Shown here piece after piece: positions 56,579 to 64,000 of a stretch of DNA of 64,000 nt. Position 1 is the first letter of the stretch; each line of letters begins with the position of its first letter. This stretch comes from Thiothrix lacustris DSM 21227. GTDB lineage: Bacteria; Pseudomonadota; Gammaproteobacteria; Thiotrichales; Thiotrichaceae. The stretch spans positions 1 to 64,000 of the forward strand of contig NZ_JHYQ01000008.1 of NCBI RefSeq assembly GCF_000621325.1. Reading direction: 5' to 3'. Both the position numbers and the translations under genes were made by a program. The notes below the pieces were generated by a model. It had not been told where the DNA came from, searched no databases, and saw only the letters and a program-made list of their open reading frames with translations.

Positions 56579-57149
56579 CCTGCATCTGTTGCTCCAGACT
56601 AGCATTCACAATGCCCAGATCAGATTCCAGAATACAGCCATCTTCTGCCACCTGATCATCACCAATGACGTCCAAACTGGTAAAACGGTGCGGAATGGCA
56701 TCCAATTGTTCTGAAATTGCCGCCTGCCGCTGAGGATGCACCCGAATCATCAGCTTGTGACTCCCTCGCACCAACTCAAGTCCACCCAACACAGCCTGCC
56801 TAACACGCTCATCTGCATCAAAACTATAAATCACTTTGCGGACAGCGCTAGCAACCAACTCTTCCAGCTCACCTTCTAACACCATCAAGGTATCGTTAAC
56901 GCGCCCAGCAAACAGCACCATTTTCTCAGCTGCTTCCTTATCGGCACGTTCCCGCCCCTGCTCTAAACCTCGCTTGATAGAACGCCCTAACGCCACGGAC
57001 ACAATTTCCTCACGCTGACGGTAACGGTGCTGAAGCTCAAAAGCCATCCGATCATAATCGACCAGCTGCTCATAGTCCGCCGATTTCAAGACCTTTTGGT
57101 CGGCACGTAGCTGTGCATCCACAGGCTTAATTGAAAAGAATTTTGCCAT
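56532..57149 (-). CDS. sctL: T3SS stator SctL
   Basis: 205 residues. N-terminal helical region, then FliH/YscL-like C-terminal core: LIRVHPQRQAAISEQL-like MIRVHPQRQAAISEQL, and VAEDGCILESDLGIVNASLEQQM, a good match to the family. Couples SctN to SctQ/SctK. Overlaps sctK by 23 bases. Confidence 0.9.
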   Translation of the reverse strand: MAKFFSIKPVDAQLRADQKVLKSADYEQLVDYDRMAFELQHRYRQREEIVSVALGRSIKRGLEQGRERADKEAAEKMVLFAGRVNDTLMVLEGELEELVASAVRKVIYSFDADERVRQAVLGGLELVRGSHKLMIRVHPQRQAAISEQLDAIPHRFTSLDVIGDDQVAEDGCILESDLGIVNASLEQQMQVIEQTLREHFLRPEF

Positions 57150-57822
57150 CGCGGCTGACTCCCATTTTGATTTCTATTGCCACTTTTTGAACCAGAACAG
57201 CACATTCAGAGGTTTGGGAATCCATCTCCACGCCGGATTTCGCATAACGCTTCCACAACACATAGAACTCGCGATCCAACTTATACGCTAAGCGTTTCCA
57301 AAAAGCGGGGGGATAACCGACAAATGCTGCTCGCAAACACAGCATTCCCGCTAAAGTGAAACGCTTTTTCAACCCCATATGTGCGGGAAAATCAATATCC
57401 GTCGTCACATTATGAGTCAACAATGGCGCACGCTGTTGCAGAAAACGGTAAAGGTCATCACCCAATACTTGCTGAACTTTAAGCAGATCATCACGAATAA
57501 CGATGCGCCGTAACACCTGAAAGTGGAACACCGCACCAAGACAAAGAATCAGCTGCTCTAGCTCTTGCCCGCGCCATAAAGCCAGCCGTGACAGTGGCTT
57601 ACTGAAGTCGAAAAATACACTGTCATGCAAACCAAGGCGCTGCATCATATGCTGCACCAAGCGGCTTTCCCCACGTTTTTGCCCAAACAATGCCTGCATC
57701 ACTTGACCATCTGGCATTGTTGTCAACCAACTAGGATGCAAATAAGAGTCAGGGCGAAAATTAAAACACCATACCGCCTGCGAAAGCTCATTTTTAATAT
57801 CGAAATGATCGACGATGTTCAT
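57127..57822 (-). CDS. sctK: T3SS sorting platform protein SctK
   Basis: 231 residues. WCFNFRPDSYLHPSWL at the start and LSRLALWRGQELEQLILCLGA with GEDLYRFLQQRAPLL-like GDDLYRFLQQRAPLL match SctK (YscK/OrgA). First gene of the sctK-sctL pair. The 92 bases upstream (57823-57914) contain no gene. Confidence 0.82.
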   Translation of the reverse strand: MNIVDHFDIKNELSQAVWCFNFRPDSYLHPSWLTTMPDGQVMQALFGQKRGESRLVQHMMQRLGLHDSVFFDFSKPLSRLALWRGQELEQLILCLGAVFHFQVLRRIVIRDDLLKVQQVLGDDLYRFLQQRAPLLTHNVTTDIDFPAHMGLKKRFTLAGMLCLRAAFVGYPPAFWKRLAYKLDREFYVLWKRYAKSGVEMDSQTSECAVLVQKVAIEIKMGVSRDGKILFN

Positions 57823-57914
57823 GATCCCAACATTATTATGAATATGCGGGTAGTATCGCCTGTCTTTATGGGAATAGACAGACGTTTCCTGACAAAGTCA
57901 CTCGCTTGCGTGAA

Positions 57915-58418
57915 TCAGCGGTAGCCAAGACCCGTCACTTGCTTATGCAACTTGGCATTTTCATCACTCAGGTGGCGCACCAAATAATCCAGACTGCGCA
58001 CCACAAACTCCAACAAATTGGTAGCAATATACGGCTCTGCAATACGCAAACGGTTATACATTTGGCGGTTAATTTCCAGCAAACGTACCCCACTACGTCG
58101 CGCCTTCAAGCGAACAGTGCGGGGCTGTCGATCAAAAAATGACATTTCACCCACTAAACCACCCGGCTCAACCTGCCCTACTTCAAACTCACGCTCGCCC
58201 TCTACATGCAACAACTTAACCGCGCCACCAATGACTAAATAAAAACGATCACTTATTTCACCAATATCAGCCACAACCTCCTGAGAACCTAACTCACGAA
58301 GGCGCGTGAACGCTACAAACTTGGCAATTTCACCATCCGTCAAAGCCGCGCAAAACTCTGGGCAAGTGTCTTTCACCTGCTCTAATAACTGAAGATTTAC
58401 GTTATCCATCATACCCAC
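57915..58418 (-). CDS. Cyclic-nucleotide-binding-domain protein without HTH
   Basis: 167 residues. CAP_ED-type beta-roll: ISDRFYLVIGGAVKLL, and the phosphate cassette GGLVGEMSFFDRQPRTVRLKA. A final helical segment (LDYLVRHLSDENAKLHKQV) follows, but no winged-helix domain, so it is unlikely to bind DNA itself. Could sense a nucleotide and act on a partner. Link with the neighbouring T3SS operon is possible but unproven. Confidence 0.8.
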   Translation of the reverse strand: MGMMDNVNLQLLEQVKDTCPEFCAALTDGEIAKFVAFTRLRELGSQEVVADIGEISDRFYLVIGGAVKLLHVEGEREFEVGQVEPGGLVGEMSFFDRQPRTVRLKARRSGVRLLEINRQMYNRLRIAEPYIATNLLEFVVRSLDYLVRHLSDENAKLHKQVTGLGYR

Positions 58419-58477
58419 CCTTAAAAATACCCTAAATTATCACCATTATACGCGCTGAAATAAGCGTTGTCGGCAAG

Positions 58478-58491
58478 TGCTATAGTATAAT
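58478..58491 (+). promoter_or_regulatory. Promoter -10 region of the bolA-like operon
   Basis: TGCTATAGTATAAT contains an extended -10 (TGCTATAGT) and a perfect TATAAT overlapping it, 33-46 bases before the ATG at 58524. No good -35 hexamer at standard spacing. Confidence 0.45.
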
Positions 58492-58523
58492 GGCGCATTT
58501 CACAATAAACGCGGAGCACCCCC

Positions 58524-58760
58524 ATGAGTATTAGCAATGAAGCCGTCGCCAAAATGGTTCAGGATCACATCCCAGACGCACAAGTCACCATCAGCGGTGA
58601 TGGCTACAAATACGAAGCCGATGTCATCAGCGAAGCCTTTGCAGGTTTAAATACCCTGAAACGTCACCAACTGGTTTACGCCGCCGTCAACGATGCCATT
58701 ACGGCGGGTCAGCTTCACGCCCTGACGATCCGCGCCAAAACACCGGCGGAAACCGCCTGA
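58524..58760 (+). CDS. BolA-family protein (IbaG-like)
   Basis: 78 residues. DAQVTISGDGYKYEADVISEAFAGLNTLKRHQLVYAAV is the BolA fold with the conserved region around the RHQLVY helix. The short IbaG-like form is linked to Fe-S handling with monothiol glutaredoxins. Stop overlaps the next ATG by one base. Confidence 0.9.
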   Translation: MSISNEAVAKMVQDHIPDAQVTISGDGYKYEADVISEAFAGLNTLKRHQLVYAAVNDAITAGQLHALTIRAKTPAETA

Positions 58761-59485
58761 TGGATGACAAAACCCGTGCTCACCACCCCGTACTGCAACC
58801 CATCAGCGATCAGGAACTCGCGCGTGAAAGCTGGAAAATCTTCCAAATCATGGGCGAATTTGTTGACGGTTTTGAACGTCTTGCTCATCTGAGACCTTCG
58901 GTGAGTATTTTCGGTTCCGCCCGCACCCCACCCGATGACCCGCTATACCAACTGACCGAAACCATTGCCCACAAACTTTCCGACGCGGGTTTTGCCGTCG
59001 TCAGTGGCGGTGGCCCCGGCTTAATGGAAGCCGCCAATAAAGGTGGGCAACAAGGCAAATCACCCAGTATTGGCCTCAATATCCAATTACCGCACGAACA
59101 GCACTCCAACCAGTATCAGGATATTTCACTCTATTTCCGGCATTTTTTCTCCCGGAAAGTCATGTTTGTGAAATACGCATCAGCCTACGTGGTCATGCCC
59201 GGAGGCTTCGGCACATTGGATGAACTCGCCGAAATTCTCACCTTGGTACAGACCAGCAAAACCCGTAAAATTCCTATCGTACTGGTACACTCACCCTTCT
59301 GGGAGGGATTGGTGGGATGGTTCAGGCAAACACTGGTAAAACAAGGTACAATCTCTGCCCAAGACTTGGATCTTTTTGTCGTCTTAGACGATGCAGATGC
59401 CATTGTTGATCACATTTTTGCCTACTACGAACGCGCTGTATCGGGGCCATCTGCGGAAGAACGCGCCAAATTCATGGAGTTATAA
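58760..59485 (+). CDS. LOG-family (TIGR00730-type) Rossmann protein
   Basis: 241 residues. Motifs GGGPGLMEAANKGG and VMPGGFGTLDELAEIL are the LOG phosphoribohydrolase signature (PGGxGTxxE). Likely hydrolyses nucleoside monophosphates to base and ribose 5-phosphate. Confidence 0.9.
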   Translation: MDDKTRAHHPVLQPISDQELARESWKIFQIMGEFVDGFERLAHLRPSVSIFGSARTPPDDPLYQLTETIAHKLSDAGFAVVSGGGPGLMEAANKGGQQGKSPSIGLNIQLPHEQHSNQYQDISLYFRHFFSRKVMFVKYASAYVVMPGGFGTLDELAEILTLVQTSKTRKIPIVLVHSPFWEGLVGWFRQTLVKQGTISAQDLDLFVVLDDADAIVDHIFAYYERAVSGPSAEERAKFMEL

Positions 59486-59487
59486 CA

Positions 59488-59802
59488 ATGACAAAACAAC
59501 TTTTACTGGCACTAAGTCTAATCACACTGTTTGCCTCACCTCTTCATGCTGAGGAAGCCGCTGCTGATGCCGACACGGATGCGGCGAGCAAACTCAAAGT
59601 CGAAACCATCCGCATAGAAGATAGTTTCGGCACGATTGAAGAGGAACGCGTGCAAGCCATGCGCAGCGAAATCCGCTACGTCCCGACTGGCAGTACAGAC
59701 GGCTATAATCTAGTCGATTCTGTTACCTCACAAGGCAAAAGCCAGAATGCCCATCAAAACCAGAACATGATGATTCCAAGCTGGAAGCTATTCTCCTGGT
59801 AA
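59488..59802 (+). CDS. Small periplasmic protein, DUF2782-like
   Basis: 104 residues with a signal peptide (to LHAE). VETIRIEDSFGTIEEERVQAMRSEIRYVP fits weakly the DUF2782 pattern. In Pseudomonas the DUF2782 gene PA5494 precedes thrB as here. Function unknown. Confidence 0.55.
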   Translation: MTKQLLLALSLITLFASPLHAEEAAADADTDAASKLKVETIRIEDSFGTIEEERVQAMRSEIRYVPTGSTDGYNLVDSVTSQGKSQNAHQNQNMMIPSWKLFSW

Positions 59803-59818
59803 TAACCAAAGCGAGCCT

Positions 59819-60967
59819 ATGTCAGTTTATACCCCCGTCAGTGTCACCGAGCTGGAACATTTTCTACTGGAATACCCGCTCGGTACGCTGAAGGCGTACA
59901 CCGGCATTAGCGCGGGCGTCGAAAACAGCAATTTTTTCGTCACCACCACCACCGGCGAATACGTGCTCACTTTGTTTGAGCACCATACCCCGGTGGAACT
60001 GGCTTACTTCCTCACGCTGACACAGCATTGGGCTGAAGCGGGAATTCCCGTCGCCCGCCCGCTTGCCAACCATCAAGGGCACTTGCTCAGCCAGTTAAAC
60101 AGCAAACCTGCTGCATTGGTGATGCGTTTGCCCGGCCAACACATCGAGCACCCAACGCCTCAACAATGTGCTGAACTGGGTACAATGCTCGCACGAATGC
60201 ATCTCAGCGGCAAAGACTTCCCACAACAACGCCCCCCAGATCGCGGGCATGAATGGCGGTTACACACAGCGGCCGCACTACTCCCCCGGCTGGATACTGA
60301 CAACGCCACCCTCTTAGAAGCCGAGATTGCTTACCAGCAAACCATTCCCTTTCAGCAACTGCCTGCTGGGGTTATTCATGCTGACTTGTTCCGCGATAAC
60401 GCCATGTTCCAGCAAGGCACCTTGAGCGGTGTCATCGACCTGTATTTTGCCTGCACCGACAGTTGGCTCTACGATCTGGCCATTGTCGTGAATGACTGGT
60501 GCTGCAACTCCGACGGCTCACTGGATATTCCCCGGTCACAAGCCTGCCTCAAGGCTTATCAGGCCGTGAGACCTTGGCAACCACTGGAACACCAGTACTG
60601 GCAAGCCACGTTACGAGCGGCCGCCTTGCGTTTCTGGCTCTCACGGCTAGATGCCCAACTCAACCCTCGTCACGGAGACATGATCTTGCAAAAAGACCCC
60701 CACGAATTCCGCGACAAACTGCTGCACCGAATTGGGCAGGAAACCATCACACTCGATGCCCGCCGCTTGCTCTGCCCCATGCCCGTCATCCGCGTGCAAC
60801 AAGCGGTGGAAAATCTACCGGCTGGCATCACCGTCACCGCCATTTGCACTGACCCCGGCGCATTACACGACATTCCCGCCTGGGCACGCATTCACGGTCA
60901 TACTGTTGTGGAAACCCGCAGCGAAGGCCGCGAACACATCATCGTACTGCAAACAGGACAGCCATAA
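59819..60967 (+). CDS. thrB: Homoserine kinase (APH-fold ThrB) fused to a TusA-like domain
   Basis: 382 residues. The first ~310 form the choline-kinase-like homoserine kinase: LKAYTGISAGVENSNFFVTT, and catalytic VIHADLFRDNAMFQQG and GVIDLYFACTDSWLYDLAI. The last ~70 residues are a TusA/SirA domain: TLDARRLLCPMPVIRVQQAV with the active CPxP Cys, then TVTAICTDPGALHDIPAW. The fusion couples threonine synthesis to a sulfur-carrier domain. Overlaps the next ATG by one base. Confidence 0.85.
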   Translation: MSVYTPVSVTELEHFLLEYPLGTLKAYTGISAGVENSNFFVTTTTGEYVLTLFEHHTPVELAYFLTLTQHWAEAGIPVARPLANHQGHLLSQLNSKPAALVMRLPGQHIEHPTPQQCAELGTMLARMHLSGKDFPQQRPPDRGHEWRLHTAAALLPRLDTDNATLLEAEIAYQQTIPFQQLPAGVIHADLFRDNAMFQQGTLSGVIDLYFACTDSWLYDLAIVVNDWCCNSDGSLDIPRSQACLKAYQAVRPWQPLEHQYWQATLRAAALRFWLSRLDAQLNPRHGDMILQKDPHEFRDKLLHRIGQETITLDARRLLCPMPVIRVQQAVENLPAGITVTAICTDPGALHDIPAWARIHGHTVVETRSEGREHIIVLQTGQP

Positions 60968-62151
60968 TGGGCGGACATCACCACCATACCCACCACGTCG
61001 AAGCACTACCAGAGACTGTCCACGTCAGCCGTGAAGAACGCCAGTCAGCTACCCGGAGAGTTACACTAGTAGGTGCTGTACTTAACACTGTCTTATCAAT
61101 AGCACAAATTGTAGGTGGCTTTCTCACCCAGTCACAGGCATTGATTGCCGATGGTTTCCACACCCTATCCGATTTAGTCAGTGACTTTGTGGTGTTGTTC
61201 GCCTCAAATTTGGCGCATCAGGAAGCTGATGACAACCATCCGTATGGGCATGGGCGTATCGAAACGCTGGCGACCGTTATTCTGGGGCTCATGCTAGCAG
61301 GTGTCGCCGTTGCCATTTTCATACAAGCTTGGGGGCGAATGTTTTCTGACATTGCCTTGCCAATACCTCAACCCATTGCTCTTGCCTTTGCCGCCACCGC
61401 CATCATTGGCAAAGAAGCGCTATACCATTACACCATGCGCACCGCCAAACGCATCCACTCACCGATGCTTAAAGCCAATGCATGGCATCACCGTTCAGAC
61501 GCCATTTCTTCGGTCATCGTATTACTAGGCATTGCAGGGGCACAATTCGGTTACCCGTGGCTTGACCCTATCGCCGCCATGGTCGTCGCGGCCATGATCC
61601 TTTACATGGCAGGCCAACTGATCATGGAAAGCACCAGCGAACTGGTAGATACCGGCCTAGCACCGGAAGAAGTGCAAGAAATACACGACTTCATCGCAAA
61701 TATTGAGGGTGTGGAAAACGTCCATCTATTGCGTACCCGCCGCATGGGTGGCCACGTGTTGGCAGATGCGCACTTACAGGTCAACGGCAGAATCAGCGTA
61801 TCCGAAGGTCATTTCATCAGCGATCAAGTCATGCACCGTTTGCGTAAACGCTTCCCCGATATCAAGGATGTCATTATTCACATCGACCCCGAGGATGATG
61901 AAACAAGCCACCCTTGCCAGAACCTGCCCACCCGTAAAGAATTGCTGGCACAACTCCAAGCACTGCCTTCTACTGCCGCACTATGGCCAGACATCGCTGA
62001 TGTCACTTTGCATTACAATGATGGCAAGATCCAACTCGAATTAATATTGAAAGAAACATCTAGCCCTGAAGCCATTCAAGCGTTCCGACAAGCTTGCAGC
62101 AACATCACCTGTATCAAGCAAGTCAAGATTTTCACAAAGTTGGTGCATTAA
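60967..62151 (+). CDS. Cation diffusion facilitator (zinc-type) transporter
   Basis: 394 residues, six transmembrane helices. Metal sites are HTLSD in helix 2 and HHRSD in helix 5 (both HxxxD, the usual zinc form), plus HPYGHGRIE. His-rich N-terminus (MGGHHHHTHHVE). A cytoplasmic ZT_dimer domain is followed by about 80 extra residues. Exports Zn2+ or similar by proton antiport. Confidence 0.92.
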   Translation: MGGHHHHTHHVEALPETVHVSREERQSATRRVTLVGAVLNTVLSIAQIVGGFLTQSQALIADGFHTLSDLVSDFVVLFASNLAHQEADDNHPYGHGRIETLATVILGLMLAGVAVAIFIQAWGRMFSDIALPIPQPIALAFAATAIIGKEALYHYTMRTAKRIHSPMLKANAWHHRSDAISSVIVLLGIAGAQFGYPWLDPIAAMVVAAMILYMAGQLIMESTSELVDTGLAPEEVQEIHDFIANIEGVENVHLLRTRRMGGHVLADAHLQVNGRISVSEGHFISDQVMHRLRKRFPDIKDVIIHIDPEDDETSHPCQNLPTRKELLAQLQALPSTAALWPDIADVTLHYNDGKIQLELILKETSSPEAIQAFRQACSNITCIKQVKIFTKLVH

Positions 62152-62162
62152 CACTAACGCTC

Positions 62163-62177
62163 GCACTATTTTAGTGA
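62163..62177. promoter_or_regulatory. NtrC-like site upstream of glnN
   Basis: GCACTATTTTAGTGA is similar in form to the site before amt (CAC-N7-GTG). It lies about 80 bases upstream of the sigma-54 -24 box. A hairpin (CCTGCC...GGCAGG, about 62192-62228) lies between them. Imperfect match, so moderate confidence. Confidence 0.4.
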
Positions 62178-62241
62178 ATTCAAGAAAACACCTGCCAGCC
62201 TACCTCCCCAATAAAGGGATGTGGGCAGGGAATTTATGAAA

Positions 62242-62258
62242 TGGCACAAAGTTTGCAT
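62242..62258 (+). promoter_or_regulatory. Sigma-54 promoter of glnN
   Basis: TGGCACAAAGTTTGCAT: consensus TGGCAC-N5-TTGCA with exactly 10 bases between the GG and GC dinucleotides. It lies 45 bases before the glnN start. This is an RpoN-dependent promoter. Confidence 0.9.
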
Positions 62259-62303
62259 CAAATATCATCATTTCTGATTTACTGTATAGAACGAGGTTAA
62301 TCG

Positions 62304-64000
62304 ATGAGCAGCAATCTAGCGCGTACCCAAGCAATCCATACCATCAGTCAACGTTCCCCGATGGATCTTGGCAAGACCGATCCGCTGAGCAAGATTTGGG
62401 CATGTGATGTCTTCAACCTGGCACGCATGGAAGAAACACTTTCCAAGAATGCCTTCAAGGCCATGAAGAAAACCTTCCAAACAGGTGCACCTCTCGACCC
62501 TGCAACGGCTGATGTCGTCGCTGCTGCGATGAAAGAATGGGCCATGTCCAAAGGTGCCAAGTTCTTCTCACACATTTTCTACCCGATGACCAATGCCACC
62601 GCTGAAAAGCATGACGGCTTCATCCTCACCAGCCCGGAAGGCAATGCCATCACTGACTTCAGTGGCAGCCTGCTGATCAAGGGCGAACCGGATGGCTCCT
62701 CTTTCCCTAACGGCAGCCTGCGCATGACCAATGCCGCACGTGGCTACACCGCATGGGATCCAACCAGCCCTGCGTACATCATGCACACCGCCAACGGCGC
62801 AACCCTGATGATCCCTTGCGTGTTCCTGTCATGGACAGGCGAAGCACTCGACAAGAAAATCCCGCTGCTGCGCTCTAATGCTGCCATGAACACCGCTGCC
62901 CAACGCGTCCTGAAGCTGATGGGTGAAACTGATGTTGCCACCCTGAACTCAAGCTGCGGTGCAGAACAGGAATACTTCCTGATCGACGAAGCCTTCGCTA
63001 CCGCCCGCCCAGACATCCTGCTGGCAGGCCGCACCCTGTTTGGTGCAGCACCGGCTAAAGGTCAACAATTTGATGACCATTACTTCGGCGCTATCCCTGA
63101 GCGCGTGCAAGTCTTCATGCAAGACCTCGAAGACAAGCTCTACCGCCTCGGCATCCCTGCCAAAACGCACCACAACGAAGTAGCACCGGGTCAGTTTGAA
63201 ATTGCCCCTTACTTTGAATCTGCCAACGTGGCTGCCGATCACCAGCAATTGCTGATGACCCTGATGAAAATCACCGCCAAAGCCCACGGCTTCCTGTGCA
63301 TGTTGCATGAAAAGCCATTCGCGGGCGTCAACGGTTCTGGCAAACACGTCAACTGGTCAGTCGGCAATGCTACCCAAGGCAACCTGCTCGACCCTGGCCA
63401 TACCCCTGAAGAAAACCTGCACTTCCTGGCGTTCTGCGGCGCAGTTATCCGGGGCGTACACCAGTTTGGGCCTTTGCTGCGTGCAGTTATCGCCTCTGCA
63501 TCCAACGACCACCGTCTGGGTGCGAATGAAGCACCTCCGGCGATCCTGTCGGTTTATCTGGGCAGCCAACTTGAACAAGTCTTCCAAGACATCAAAGACG
63601 GCAAGCTCCTCAAAACCAAACAAGGCGGACAAATGGATCTGGGTCTGTCCCAAATCCTGAAATTTGACCGTGACCCCGGCGACCGTAACCGTACATCACC
63701 CTTCGCGTTCACCGGCAACCGTTTTGAGTTCCGCGCAGTTGGCTCTTCACAGTCTGTCTCTGGCCCACTAATCGCCATGAACACCATGCTGGCTGATTCC
63801 CTGAACTGGATTGCTGACAAGCTAGAAGCCGAATTAAAAGACGGCAAAGACGTTGCAACCGCAACACTGGCTGTACTGAAAGTCGTGATGGAACAGCATG
63901 GCAATGCAGTCTTCGGCGGCGACGGCTATTCATCCGAGTGGCACAAAGCGGCTGTCGAAGAGCGTGGCCTGAAAAACCTGCCAACCTCTGCTGACGCACT
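62304..64000 (+). CDS. glnN: Glutamine synthetase type III GlnN (3' truncated by the window)
   Basis: 565 of about 720 residues are present. ATG after ACGAGG. Type III features: N-terminal [40 protein letters not shown], the Glu-rich catalytic [30 protein letters not shown] with metal ligands, [12 protein letters not shown], and [24 protein letters not shown]. Assimilates ammonia into glutamine as a dodecamer. The sigma-54 promoter indicates induction on nitrogen limitation; the stop codon lies beyond the window. Confidence 0.95.
   Translation, partial: MSSNLARTQAIHTISQRSPMDLGKTDPLSKIWACDVFNLARMEETLSKNAFKAMKKTFQTGAPLDPATADVVAAAMKEWAMSKGAKFFSHIFYPMTNATAEKHDGFILTSPEGNAITDFSGSLLIKGEPDGSSFPNGSLRMTNAARGYTAWDPTSPAYIMHTANGATLMIPCVFLSWTGEALDKKIPLLRSNAAMNTAAQRVLKLMGETDVATLNSSCGAEQEYFLIDEAFATARPDILLAGRTLFGAAPAKGQQFDDHYFGAIPERVQVFMQDLEDKLYRLGIPAKTHHNEVAPGQFEIAPYFESANVAADHQQLLMTLMKITAKAHGFLCMLHEKPFAGVNGSGKHVNWSVGNATQGNLLDPGHTPEENLHFLAFCGAVIRGVHQFGPLLRAVIASASNDHRLGANEAPPAILSVYLGSQLEQVFQDIKDGKLLKTKQGGQMDLGLSQILKFDRDPGDRNRTSPFAFTGNRFEFRAVGSSQSVSGPLIAMNTMLADSLNWIADKLEAELKDGKDVATATLAVLKVVMEQHGNAVFGGDGYSSEWHKAAVEERGLKNLPTSADA

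Noticed and set aside
42545-58418. Flagellar rather than injectisome locus
   Set aside because: No flagellin, hook or rod genes; SctC-type N0/N1 protein, SctD with FHA domain, SctK, SctI and YscE/G-like genes fit a non-flagellar T3SS.

Overview
The window is chromosomal DNA of a Gram-negative gammaproteobacterium. Evidence: rpsI-rplM, argS, mutM, yciA-type thioesterase, slyD, pilU, a porin, two LpxL/HtrB-type lipid A acyltransferases and PA5494/thrB-like synteny. The mix of families (XanB2-like chorismatase, TusA fused to homoserine kinase, IPTL-CTERM and GlyGly-CTERM proteins, dispersed palindromic repeats) makes me think of a Thiothrix-like sulfur bacterium, but that taxonomic guess is inference only.

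Layout. 1-7.2 kb: end of a large repeat-rich surface protein with an IPTL-CTERM tail, a TlpA-like thioredoxin, a LysM lipoprotein, pcm-surE with a divergent Smr protein whose start codon overlaps that of surE, and a reprolysin-like secreted metalloprotease coupled to a small lipoprotein. 7.2-24.2 kb: housekeeping genes (ald, DUF1461 protein, rpiA, ilvA, rsuA, pilU, a TnpB remnant, an ATPase/DUF4325 protein, argS, thioesterase, chorismatase, tRNA-Asn, dusA, mutM, metY, tpx) and several small envelope proteins. 24.2-42.5 kb: amt behind an NtrC-type site, a giant FAD/Fe-S dehydrogenase, a PIN/AbrB toxin-antitoxin pair, a porin, rpsI-rplM, two glycosyltransferases, lpxL-type genes, slyD, murI, an inositol-phosphatase-like gene, psiE, hemH and a MoCF-domain gene.

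42.5-57.8 kb is the standout: a type III secretion (T3SS) locus. A leftward operon encodes an SctC-like N0/N1 protein, SctD, three small proteins in the place of the needle and its chaperones, SctI and SctJ. A rightward operon starts with a transglutaminase(Tgl)-like protein and continues sctQ-R-S-T-U, an NfeD-like gene, sctV-N-O. A leftward sctK-sctL pair follows. The set is atypical: the SctC protein stops before the secretin barrel, SctU has Leu-Asp-Met-Gly where the autocleavage motif Asn-Pro-Thr-His normally sits, SctJ lacks a C-terminal membrane anchor, the needle candidate is only 62 residues, an NfeD-like membrane protein is built into the export-gate operon, and no translocator, gatekeeper or needle-length-control gene is recognisable. 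The leading Tgl-like protein, with a Ser/Thr/Asn/Gln-rich N-terminus, is the best candidate substrate. Together this looks like a divergent, possibly non-switching T3SS.

57.9-64 kb: a cyclic-nucleotide-binding-domain protein, bolA-like gene, LOG-family protein, DUF2782-like protein, homoserine kinase-TusA fusion, a CDF zinc transporter and the start of a type III glutamine synthetase (glnN) behind a textbook sigma-54 promoter. The latter, with the NtrC-like site before amt, suggests a nitrogen regulon. All calls come from reading the sequence; no database search was run.
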